A DNA stretch of 64,000 nucleotides from an uncultured Eubacteriales bacterium (lineage in GTDB: Bacteria; Bacillota; Clostridia; Lachnospirales; Lachnospiraceae). Position 1 is the stretch's first letter. The number at the start of each line of letters is the position of its first letter. Under the pieces are notes generated by a model. That model had not been told where the DNA came from. It saw only the letters and a list, made by a program, of their open reading frames with translations, and made no database searches. The stretch lies in the NCBI GenBank assembly GCA_900314885.1, contig OMWY01000006.1, positions 50,039 through 114,038 of the forward strand, read 5' to 3'. Made by a program: the position numbers and the translations under genes. This document shows, piece after piece, positions 1-6,931 of this stretch.

Positions 1-1
1 G

Positions 2-388
2 TGGGTTGAGGACGGCGTTTATAAGGGGAGCGATATTCATATTACGGCGGATGGAGATTACCCTGAGGCAGAGAGATAATTAGCTAAAGCTTGTAAGGTA
101 ACCTTAGTTGATTTAACAGCCCTTACGCTTGAATTAAATAAGAAAATGGGTTACGACGGGCTTTACCTTCACTCACGCACGGCAAGCAGGCTCCTCTGTG
201 TCGACAATACACACACCAATTATTGCGGGGCCCTTGTGCACGCTTTTTTAATCGTAAAGACACTTCAAAAATCCGACTGTGGGATAAAAAAATATATTAA
301 ATCGGAATTATATGATCCTTTTGAACACGATAAGGAGCTGATTGATAAGTCAATTATTTGCGTTAAAGGATATGGCTACAGTCTTTAG
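2..388 (+). pseudogene. C-terminal part of an SGNH esterase (rhamnogalacturonan acetylesterase-like) with an internal stop
   Basis: One reading frame runs from the window edge to a stop at 386-388, broken by a TAA at 77-79. After the TAA the frame continues as clear coding sequence, so the stop interrupts a gene. The motif DNTHTNYCGALVHAFLIV resembles the C-terminal Asp-x-x-His catalytic block of SGNH/GDSL esterases of the rhamnogalacturonan acetylesterase type, which deacetylate pectin. A pectin role would fit the locus that starts at 3465, but that link is inferred. The N-terminal Ser/Gly/Asn blocks lie outside the window. The 3' end overlaps the convergent gene ending at 350 by 39 bases. 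A downstream ATG at 146 could give only an 80-residue fragment. Confidence 0.55.
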
Positions 389-973
389 GGCTTTCTTCGC
401 TTTCATAACTCTGTCGCATATTCCTTCAAACATAAACCTTGTGGAATATTCTAACTGATGCAGCTTTTCTATTTTGCTATGGCATTCTGTAATTATTCTT
501 TTATTATCATTAATTTCGTTATCGTTGGCATTTATGCGGTGGCGTAAAGCCTGTTCATATTGAAGGTCTCTTTCTTCCGCAGGTAGCAACATTTCTGATG
601 AAAGTTCATTATGTAATAATGAATTCTCATCATCTAACATCTTATTTATAGTCGTGAGTGAATCAATTGTGTCGTTAAGAAGATTCTCATCAAGCTCTGT
701 GTCGGGAGCCAGTTTATTATCGACTGCCTCCTTCAATTTGGTGGCTTCATCCTCACCATCCCGATAAGCATCTATAAGACTTTTTATGGTGATACTATAA
801 TCAGAGATATGTTCCTTAAGATTAGAATATGCCTCTCCATCAAGATACTCTTCATCAAGGAAATCGTCTATTCTCTCAGAGACCTTTTCCAGCTCATCAA
901 CTACATCCTCAAGACTTTTTCTCAATGAGTCACAAAGTTTATTTACTTCCACAACGGATACCTTAAGTCCCAT
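350..973 (-). CDS. Lone LXG-like helical protein, possibly a truncated polymorphic toxin
   Basis: The 207-residue, almost wholly helical, acidic protein starts at an ATG behind a G-rich ribosome binding site. It has no signal peptide. Its first 90 residues look like the N-terminal delivery domain of LXG toxins of type VII secretion (a VVEVNKLCDSLRKSLEDVVDEL helix, then a YLDGEAYSNLKEH turn comparable with the conserved Gly block). LXG proteins normally carry a C-terminal toxin domain; this one ends with the helical part, so it is either a toxin-less partner or a truncated toxin. The last 39 bases overlap the convergent esterase remnant, which fits truncation by rearrangement. A second LXG gene lies at 19088-20611. 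The family call is moderate; the helical structure is clear. Confidence 0.5.
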   Translation of the reverse strand: MGLKVSVVEVNKLCDSLRKSLEDVVDELEKVSERIDDFLDEEYLDGEAYSNLKEHISDYSITIKSLIDAYRDGEDEATKLKEAVDNKLAPDTELDENLLNDTIDSLTTINKMLDDENSLLHNELSSEMLLPAEERDLQYEQALRHRINANDNEINDNKRIITECHSKIEKLHQLEYSTRFMFEGICDRVMKAKKALKTVAISFNANN

Positions 974-1265
974 TATCTAAATCCCCCCTTAAACAATAAT
1001 AGCGGAAAGCCTTAATGCCTTCCGCTTATCTATATTAACACCTTAAAAAGTAAAAGTCAACTTAAAAGTATTTCAGAATTATCAGAAACCGAGTGCATGC
1101 CACAATTCACCACCACCTCAGCGCATCAGCCAAGCAAGTGTTATATGAACGGCTATAACCTAGTGAAAAGACTTAAGAAAAAACCACCACAACTGCCAAA
1201 GCACCCTTAGGTTACAAGAGCATCTGCATAACATGGTTTCTTTCTTGATACATGACACATATATT

Positions 1266-1357
1266 GGCGTATCACGAAGTGATACGCCCCGGGATTGAGG
1301 GTAGGGGCCCTCAATCCATCGGTTATAATAAAAGAAAATCAGCTTGCTGATTTTCTT
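1266..1357. repeat. Cluster of three perfect hairpins
   Basis: Three adjacent perfect inverted repeats: arms 1266-1275 and 1279-1288 with a GAA loop (ggcgtatcac/gtgatacgcc); arms 1292-1301 and 1308-1317 with a 6-base loop (ggattgaggg/ccctcaatcc); arms 1332-1343 and 1346-1357 with a 2-base loop. Single terminators do not look like this. Similar multi-hairpin elements with GAA or TTC loops lie at 44114-44188, 44894-44928 and 57101-57312, which suggests a dispersed family of intergenic palindromic elements. Confidence 0.7.
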
Positions 1358-1471
1358 CATTCGGCGTATGGAAGCGTTGAATGTGTCTGAATTAATATGT
1401 GCCTCGACATGCGGCACCAAGTAACAGTATAAAACGGTTCAGAAGATTTGTCAATATGCAAAGATAAAAAC

Positions 1472-1520
1472 ATCCCGTGTCAGACTTGCGATGAGAAGCA
1501 TTGCGTGCCTGACTCGGGAT
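1472..1520. repeat. REP-like inverted repeat, atcccg-gtcag family
   Basis: The left arm atcccgtgtcag (1472-1483) pairs with ctgactcgggat (1509-1520) with one mismatch. The same arm sequences bound a longer element at 24357-24467. The position just past the 3' end of the gene at 1538-2908 and the palindromic form fit a REP-type extragenic element. It may also act as a terminator for that gene. Confidence 0.6.
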
Positions 1521-1537
1521 TCTTTCTTTACTTTTTA

Positions 1538-2908
1538 TTACTTAAGGGTTACAGGAATCTGGATTACTATCTTCTTGCCGTTCTTGAGGGTAAGGGTAGC
1601 CTTTACTACTATCTTGCCCTTCTTCAGCATTGTAATCTTACCTGTCTTGCTGTTAATCTTAGCGTACTTAGCGTACTTCTTGTCAATAGAATATACGGTC
1701 TTCTTTACTGTACTCTTGGTCTTTGCCTTCTTAAGGACAGCCTTAACCTGAGCAGTAGATACCTTAACACTCTTGGTAGCGCCCTTCTTAAACTTAACAG
1801 CCTTTGTGCTTACCTTGTAGGTGTTCTTGCTTACCTTCTTTACCGCAGGAGTCTTGGTAGTTGTGGTTGTTGTCGTGGTTGTAGTTGAAGGCTTGGTTGT
1901 CTCGGTTGGCTTTGTGGTCTCAGTAGGCTTAGCAGGTGTAACCGCAGGGCCGGTTGTGGTTACAGATGGTCCGGTTACGGTGTAATCAGGCTTAACGGTA
2001 GTCGAAGGTACAATAGGCTCGGTTACGGTACTGCCTGATGATGAGCTGCTTGAAGAGCCTGAGGAGCTTGAAGATGAACCGCTGCCGGAATTAGTTGAAG
2101 GCTTGGTAGGTTTTGCCTCTCCAGTGATTACCTTCTTTAAAGCAGCGACAGCGCTCTTGTATGCTGTGATATAGCCATTGTACTCTTTCTTTGCATTTTC
2201 TAGTTTAGTGACAATTCCACTAATCGTATTATTGGCTTTTTTTACATTCTCAGCTGTTGTATCTGTATCTTCAATGTCTTTAACCGCACTCTCAACTTCA
2301 CTCTGTGCTGTGGCAAAGGTGTTAACATTAGCTTTAGCCTTTAAAGCATCATAAGCGCTCTTGTACGCCTTATACTCATTAGTTGTCTTGTCGGTAACAA
2401 GTTTCTCTATGATTGTGTCGTTTTCATCTGCAGTCGTAACAGCAGCAGCACAGCTTTTATCTATACTATCAGAGCCTTTAACAGAATCTTTGACAGCCTC
2501 AACAGCAGCCTTTGTTCTACCTTCAACAGCAGCCTTTGTTCTACCTTCATCACCACTTGCAGTTGTAACCTTTTCAAGCTCTGCATTAGCTGTCTTAAGC
2601 CCATCATCTACGTCAACTGTAGCGGCACTACTTGTCCTAAATGATACTTCAGGCAAATCTTTAATGGCACTAACAGTTGCTGTGTCGTCTTTCTTTGTCT
2701 CTTCTGTTGTCTTTGTCTCTTCTGTCTTGGTATCGCCTGTAGTGGTCTTAGTGTCCGTACCGGTATCTGTCTTTGTTGTGTCTGTTGCCCCGGTCGTTGT
2801 CGTTGGGGTTGTTGTATCCGCCGCAAGTGCCGGTGTGGCCATGCTTCCGAGCATTACAGCTGAAAGCGCCATTAATGTGACCTTGTTGAGTGATTTACGT
2901 ATATTCAT
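1538..2908 (-). CDS. Secreted Ser/Thr-rich protein with C-terminal Ig-like domain
   Basis: The 456-residue protein starts with a typical signal peptide (basic start, hydrophobic core, cleavage near ATPALAA, about residue 29). Next comes a Thr/Lys/Glu-rich low-complexity stretch (about 30-75), a helical Ala/Lys/Asp-rich region (about 80-260), a long Ser, Pro and Thr linker with runs of S and T (about 265-355), and a C-terminal Lys-rich beta domain (about 360-456, with YAKYAKINSKTGKITMLKKG) that resembles bacterial Ig-like BIG2 domains. That design suggests a cell-surface or matrix protein; the function is unknown. No LPxTG anchor is visible. It is preceded by a long structured leader (2909-3113) and a promoter at 3120-3146. 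It holds a perfect 24-base tandem duplication at 2500-2547. Confidence 0.8.
   Translation of the reverse strand: MNIRKSLNKVTLMALSAVMLGSMATPALAADTTTPTTTTGATDTTKTDTGTDTKTTTGDTKTEETKTTEETKKDDTATVSAIKDLPEVSFRTSSAATVDVDDGLKTANAELEKVTTASGDEGRTKAAVEGRTKAAVEAVKDSVKGSDSIDKSCAAAVTTADENDTIIEKLVTDKTTNEYKAYKSAYDALKAKANVNTFATAQSEVESAVKDIEDTDTTAENVKKANNTISGIVTKLENAKKEYNGYITAYKSAVAALKKVITGEAKPTKPSTNSGSGSSSSSSGSSSSSSSGSTVTEPIVPSTTVKPDYTVTGPSVTTTGPAVTPAKPTETTKPTETTKPSTTTTTTTTTTKTPAVKKVSKNTYKVSTKAVKFKKGATKSVKVSTAQVKAVLKKAKTKSTVKKTVYSIDKKYAKYAKINSKTGKITMLKKGKIVVKATLTLKNGKKIVIQIPVTLK
2500..2547. repeat. Two perfect 24-base tandem repeats inside a coding region
   Basis: Units 2500-2523 and 2524-2547 are identical and in frame, giving a doubled EGRTKAAV octapeptide in the secreted protein. 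The absence of any difference points to a recent slippage event. Confidence 0.9.
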
Positions 2909-3113
2909 CGCTATCTCCTAACTGTTCCGATCCTTATCATCATCGGAACCAAAATGCATCGGGAACCGCACTATTGCGGTATCTCTCCCTCATGGGAAAC
3001 ACCCCGGAGGAATCGGACCTCCTTCCGAGTCGGGTCGATTCGGACGCCCACAGGGCGCACTCCGTGCTTTTAAGATTAGCAAACACTTCAACTAGCTAAA
3101 GCACTATGATTTT
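2909..3113 (-). ncRNA. Long structured 5' leader of unknown class
   Basis: About 205 bases lie between the likely transcription start and the ATG at 2908. Read on the minus strand they hold at least five good stems: gtgcttt with aaagcac; cgccc-tgt-gggcg flanked by cgga/tccg; ggagg-tccgatt-cctcc; accgca-atag-tgcggt; and gttccgat-atcggaac, the last just before the ribosome binding site. This density suggests a riboswitch-like leader or cis-acting RNA. I could not match it to a known class. Fragments such as ccgaatc...gactcgg followed by ggggtg loosely recall the c-di-AMP (ydaO) riboswitch, but its conserved 3' block is not found. Confidence 0.4.
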
Positions 3114-3119
3114 GGCCTA

Positions 3120-3146
3120 ATTATAGTACCCCCCCGAATTTGTCAA
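3120..3146 (-). promoter_or_regulatory. Promoter of the secreted Ser/Thr-rich protein
   Basis: On the minus strand TTGACA (3146-3141) is followed after 15 bases by TATAAT (3125-3120). The short spacer contains a run of seven G, so slippage in that run would change promoter strength. Confidence 0.5.
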
Positions 3147-3290
3147 GGGGTATTCTAAAAGTTTTTAAAGTTTGTTGCAAGTCCGCATGGCATCGGCCTT
3201 TCGAGAAATATTATTTGGCATTTATTGTCATATGTATTCCATATATTGGGTATTTACTCCGCAAGGAATTTACATTGGCTAGAACTTCCC

Positions 3291-3360
3291 GTGCCAGGTA
3301 CACCAAAATTTGCATAAACTTCGCTACGCTCGTTTATGTAAATTTTAGTGGACCAGGCAC
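3291..3360. repeat. Long-stem palindromic element with gtgcc/ggcac ends
   Basis: The outer ends gtgccagg (3291-3298) and ccaggcac (3353-3360) enclose a 19-base stem (3301-3319 with 3332-3350, 17 of 19 complementary and the rest G-U in RNA) and a 12-base loop ttcgctacgctc. The gtgcc...ggcac ends are typical of RAYT-associated REP elements. No transposase is present nearby. Confidence 0.6.
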
Positions 3361-3373
3361 TGGTAGGGTAGGA

Positions 3374-3401
3374 GTAAAAAAGGCTCCCCGAATGGGGAGC
3401 C
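3374..3401 (-). terminator. Rho-independent terminator after eda
   Basis: The stem ggctcccc/ggggagcc (3382-3389 with 3394-3401, loop gaat) is followed on the minus strand by a T run. It lies about 65 bases beyond the eda stop and would end the pectin transcript. Confidence 0.8.
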
Positions 3402-3464
3402 TAAATCAAAGGAGAAAACCAAAAGTAAGTATGCCTTAACTTATTAACTAAAAGAATTAAAGGG

Positions 3465-4118
3465 TCAGCCGCGGATTTCTTTTACGATCTCGTGGGCTTC
3501 GCGAGCTTTTGCCTCGATGGCAGCGAAATCATGGCCTGAGATCATATCGCTCTTTACCATCCAGGAACCGCCGCAGGCGAATATTTTTTCACACTCTAAA
3601 TATTCACGGACGTTCGTGGCGTTAATTCCGCCGGTCGGCATGAATTTCATATTCACCATGGCGGCGCCGACTGCCTTAATCATCGGAAGGCCGCCTGCGT
3701 TTTCGGCAGGGAAGAACTTAACATGGTCAAGGCCGAACTTATAAGCCGCTATAACCTCGCTAGGTGTCTGCGTTCCCGGGCATACCGGGATGTCATTCGC
3801 AAGGCAATATTGAACGATTTCAGGGTCAAAGCCCGGACTTACTATCATTTTAGCGCCGGCGTTTACAGCCTTATCTACCTGGGCTACGGTAAGTACCGTT
3901 CCCGCTAAAATGTACATCTCGGGATATTCCCTTGATAATATTTTTATGCTCTCTTCGGCCGCGTCAGTGCGGAATGTCACCTCTGCCGCAGGGAGGCCGC
4001 CCTTTACGAGGGCCTCGCCGAGCGGCTTTGCGTCACCTGCGTCGTTTAACACAACGACAGGAATTATCCCCACCTTCGATACTGCTTCGATAGCTTTTAA
4101 AGTCTTTTCGCTATTCAT
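3465..4118 (-). CDS. eda: 2-keto-3-deoxy-6-phosphogluconate (KDPG) aldolase
   Basis: Cleaves KDPG to pyruvate and glyceraldehyde-3-phosphate, the last step of galacturonate and ketodeoxyuronate breakdown in the cytoplasm. The 217 residues match the family's usual length. The catalytic block AEVTFR (Glu46, Arg50) and the Schiff-base lysine in HVKFFPAE (Lys134) are present, as are the GTVLT and CPGTQTPSE strands of the TIM barrel and the phosphate loop PTGGIN. The start overlaps the kduD stop by 4 bases (ATGA type), so translation is probably coupled. It is the last gene of a minus-strand operon and is followed by a terminator. It looks fully functional. Confidence 0.93.
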   Translation of the reverse strand: MNSEKTLKAIEAVSKVGIIPVVVLNDAGDAKPLGEALVKGGLPAAEVTFRTDAAEESIKILSREYPEMYILAGTVLTVAQVDKAVNAGAKMIVSPGFDPEIVQYCLANDIPVCPGTQTPSEVIAAYKFGLDHVKFFPAENAGGLPMIKAVGAAMVNMKFMPTGGINATNVREYLECEKIFACGGSWMVKSDMISGHDFAAIEAKAREAHEIVKEIRG

Positions 4119-4966
4119 ATTTCCTCTTCTTCCTCGGCCGCAAACTTGCTCTCATCGAGATTTGAAGGATCCTGACCCAGGTAAGCGAGGATACCGCCAT
4201 CGATATAGATAACCTGACCGTTAATAAAGTCGGAAGCTTCAGAAGCAAGGAATACGGCTAAGCCCTGAAGATCCTCGGTATGGCCCCATCTCTGGGCAGG
4301 AGTCTTAGAGCGGATAAATCTGTCAAAAGGAGCCATAGAACCATCCTCGTCTCTCTTACGAAGCGGAGCTGTCTGAGGAGTAGCTATATAGCCCGGTCCG
4401 ATAGCGTTGCACTGAATATTGTACTGGCCATATTCAGAGCAGATATTTCTTGTAAGCATCTTGAGGCCACCCTTAGCCGCGGCGTAAGCCGATACAGTCT
4501 CACGGCCGAGCTCACTCATCATAGAGCAGGCGTTAATTATCTTACCGTGTCTTCTCTCAATCATTCCCTGAAGAACCGCCTTAGAGCAGATAAATGGGCC
4601 TGTGAGGTCAACATTAATTACCTGATCCCATTCCTTGACACTCATTTCAGTCATAGGAATTCTCTTGATAATTCCGGCATTATTTACTAAGATATCAATC
4701 GGACCTACATTTTTCTCAACGTCAGCTACAAATGCCTTTACGTCATCCTCATTTGTAACGTCGCATACCTTTCCGTAAGCGTCAATGCCCTTTTTCTTAT
4801 ATTCGGCAAGACCTCTGTCAACCAGCTCCTGCTTAATATCGTTAAATACGATTTTAGCTCCGACCGCGGCGAAGGCCTCAGCGTAAGCAAGTCCTAAACC
4901 ATAGCTGGCGCCTGTAACCCAGGCTACCTTTCCTGTAAGCGCGAATTTCTGTAAAAAATCACTCAT
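4115..4966 (-). CDS. kduD: 2-dehydro-3-deoxy-D-gluconate 5-dehydrogenase (KduD-type SDR)
   Basis: A classical short-chain dehydrogenase of 283 residues. It probably interconverts 3-deoxy-D-glycero-2,5-hexodiulosonate and 2-keto-3-deoxygluconate with NAD(H), linking unsaturated uronates to KDG. Visible are the cofactor motif TGASYGLG (about 19-26), NNAG (about 94-97), the YAAAK active-site pair (about 160-164) and the C-terminal substrate lid. It lies between kduI and eda, which supports KduD over the related gluconate 5-dehydrogenase, though sequence alone does not exclude the latter. The C-terminus ends in an unusual run of five Glu. The ribosome binding site AAGGTGG supports the ATG at 4966. 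Confidence 0.88.
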   Translation of the reverse strand: MSDFLQKFALTGKVAWVTGASYGLGLAYAEAFAAVGAKIVFNDIKQELVDRGLAEYKKKGIDAYGKVCDVTNEDDVKAFVADVEKNVGPIDILVNNAGIIKRIPMTEMSVKEWDQVINVDLTGPFICSKAVLQGMIERRHGKIINACSMMSELGRETVSAYAAAKGGLKMLTRNICSEYGQYNIQCNAIGPGYIATPQTAPLRKRDEDGSMAPFDRFIRSKTPAQRWGHTEDLQGLAVFLASEASDFINGQVIYIDGGILAYLGQDPSNLDESKFAAEEEEEI

Positions 4967-5024
4967 AATTATCCACCTTTCAAAAAGTCAACATGATATG
5001 ACAGGTCTTATGACCTGTCCCGCA

Positions 5025-5891
5025 TTAAAGCAACTCCTTATTTTCTATATCATCCATGTCGTCGAAATCCTGATTTTCTCCGACCATTGCCCAGATAAAT
5101 GTGTAGTTCTTTGTGCCTGCCCCCGCGTGAATAGACCAGCTGGGACTTATGACAGCCTGCTCATTTCTCATAATTATGTGTCTTGTTTCCTTAGGCTCAC
5201 CCATTAAATGAAGGACATAATCATTTTCTGAGAGGTCAAAATAGAGATAAACCTCCATCCTTCTGTCGTGGGTGTGGCAAGGCATTGTGTTCCAGATGCT
5301 GCCCGGTTCAAGATGAGTTAATCCCATTTCAAGCTGGCAGGATTCAACCTGACCCGGAAGTATATATTTATTTATTGTACGATGGTTAGACTCCTCAAGC
5401 GTACCTAATTCCTTTTTATTTACGGGAAGAATCTCTATATCGCTGTCAGATTCAGCCTTAGCGTCCTTAAGAATGCGGACGGTCGGATAAGTCATATGGG
5501 CAGGAGCGCTCGCCATATAGAACTTCGCGGGATTATTTTTATCCTCGCTCTTAAATATAATATCCCGAGTTCCCTTGCCTATATACATGCCGTCGCGAGG
5601 CCCTATTTTATATTCCTTTCCGTCAGCTGAAATAATTCCCGCTCCGCCTATATTAATAATTCCAAGCTCACGCCTCTGTAAGAAATATTCAGCTCTAAGC
5701 TCATCACCGGCAGTTAATTTTAATTCCTTATTTACAGGCATAGCGCCGCCAAAAATAATTCTGTCGATATGGCTGTAAACTAACTTAATATCGTCCTCCA
5801 AAAATATTTTCTCAACGAAAAATTCTTTTCTGAGTCTTTCTGTTGTGTAATGCTTTACGTCCTCAGGTGAGCACGCTGTTCTTAGTTCCAT
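5025..5891 (-). CDS. kduI: 5-keto-4-deoxyuronate isomerase
   Basis: Converts 5-keto-4-deoxyuronate, released from pectin by lyases and unsaturated glycuronyl hydrolases, to the 2,5-diketo acid used by KduD. The 288-residue length fits the family. The cupin metal site is visible as PCHTHDRRMEVYLYF (His, His, Glu) with the last His in SWSIHAGAG. The typical start MELRTACSPEDVKHYTTERLR is complete, and AAAGGAGG precedes it. It lies 58 bases upstream of kduD and 14 bases downstream of kdgK in the same operon. No lesions are seen. Confidence 0.94.
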   Translation of the reverse strand: MELRTACSPEDVKHYTTERLRKEFFVEKIFLEDDIKLVYSHIDRIIFGGAMPVNKELKLTAGDELRAEYFLQRRELGIINIGGAGIISADGKEYKIGPRDGMYIGKGTRDIIFKSEDKNNPAKFYMASAPAHMTYPTVRILKDAKAESDSDIEILPVNKKELGTLEESNHRTINKYILPGQVESCQLEMGLTHLEPGSIWNTMPCHTHDRRMEVYLYFDLSENDYVLHLMGEPKETRHIIMRNEQAVISPSWSIHAGAGTKNYTFIWAMVGENQDFDDMDDIENKELL

Positions 5892-5905
5892 ATTTTCCTC
5901 CTTTT

Positions 5906-6931
5906 CTACCTTGAAAGCTCCGATCCGTCACCGTTTCCATCGTGATCATTAATAATTTTCGTGATTTCAGGAAGTGACGTCTCGGTTATGTCTCCCAGAA
6001 CCGTATTCTTAAGAGTTCCCATAGCGTTGCCAAACTTAAGCGCCTTTTCACCGGTTCCATATTTAAGGAATCCGTATAATGCTCCCGATACATAAGCGTC
6101 ACCGGACCCAATTCTGTCAATGACATCTATATCGCTATAAGGCGCTTCGCTAAGTACCTTCCCCTCCCTCGCGTCATAAATAATTGACGTAAAGTCGTGA
6201 CACTTAGGGCTCTTAACAGTTCTTCTTGTTGTGCAGACATAAGATATAGGATAATCCCTCGTATAGGATTTCATTATTTCTTCAAGCTCACCGCTCTTTC
6301 CCATCATCCTCCGGCTTGTCTCTTCAGAAATAAATAAAATATCAATATAAGGAAGAATTTCCTCTATCGTCTTCTTCGCTTCCTCTTCACTCCAGAGATT
6401 CGCGCGGTAATTTACATCAAAGCTTATCTTAGCCCCACCGCTTTTAAATTTCTTGACGGCTTCTATCGCCGTATCCCTGTTATTTTTAGAAAGAGCAAGC
6501 GTAATTCCGCTCGTATGAAATAATCTCGTTTTGGTAAATATAGCAGGATTAATTTCATTTTCGCTTATCGTGTTAAATGAAGCGTGCCGTCTGTCATAAA
6601 CTACCTTAGGCTTTCTCGGGGTAGCGCCGTATTCATAATAATAAATACCGGTTCTTCCGAGTCCCGAATTATCATCTATAACAAGGCTGTCATCTACCTT
6701 AGCGTTTCTCATAGAGCTTCTTATAAATGACCCGATATCGTCACTTGGAAGCTTTGTAATTACAGCGCTCTTAAGTCCCAATTCAGCTACGCCCGCGGCT
6801 ACGTTCAACTCGGAACCGCCGGCCCGCTTGACAAGCGTCGTGCAGCTCGCGAGCCTTTCATTTATCGGTGGTGACAGGCGGTGCATTATCTCCCCCATCG
6901 AGATAAGGTCGAAATTATCACTCATTTTCAT
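5906..6931 (-). CDS. kdgK: 2-keto-3-deoxygluconate kinase (PfkB family)
   Basis: Phosphorylates KDG to KDPG with ATP, feeding Eda. The protein is a ribokinase-fold sugar kinase of about 340 residues. It has the N-terminal substrate block (GGSELNVAAGVAELG) and the C-terminal anion hole and catalytic base in DRIGSGDAYVSGAL. The substrate call rests on the neighbouring kduI, kduD and eda and the overall KdgK-like length. The start could be the ATG at 6931 or, better spaced from GAGGT, at 6925. Either overlaps the 3' end of the upstream glycosidase gene by 8-14 bases, so the two are translationally coupled. Confidence 0.88.
   Translation of the reverse strand: MKMSDNFDLISMGEIMHRLSPPINERLASCTTLVKRAGGSELNVAAGVAELGLKSAVITKLPSDDIGSFIRSSMRNAKVDDSLVIDDNSGLGRTGIYYYEYGATPRKPKVVYDRRHASFNTISENEINPAIFTKTRLFHTSGITLALSKNNRDTAIEAVKKFKSGGAKISFDVNYRANLWSEEEAKKTIEEILPYIDILFISEETSRRMMGKSGELEEIMKSYTRDYPISYVCTTRRTVKSPKCHDFTSIIYDAREGKVLSEAPYSDIDVIDRIGSGDAYVSGALYGFLKYGTGEKALKFGNAMGTLKNTVLGDITETSLPEITKIINDHDGNGDGSELSR

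Larger units (their letters stand above)
974..1537. other. Gene-free stretch rich in inverted repeats
   Basis: I see no supportable gene in these 560 bases. A 9-base stem (1002-1010 with 1017-1025, one mismatch) just upstream of the LXG-like gene looks like an old terminator read on the minus strand. A three-hairpin cluster occupies 1266-1357, and a further inverted repeat occupies 1472-1520; both are listed separately. Short open frames here overlap these repeats and do not look coding. Confidence 0.6.

Noticed and set aside
1160..1420. 86-codon open frame on the minus strand
   Set aside because: It lies across a cluster of perfect hairpins, has no ribosome binding site and a composition unlike the neighbouring genes.
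2490..2550. CRISPR-like or minisatellite array
   Set aside because: Only two contiguous identical units without spacers; a simple in-frame duplication.
2361..2921. Long plus-strand open frame opposite the secreted protein gene
   Set aside because: The repetitive Ala/Thr/Lys codons of the real gene generate a Val/Ser-rich shadow frame; no start signal is present.
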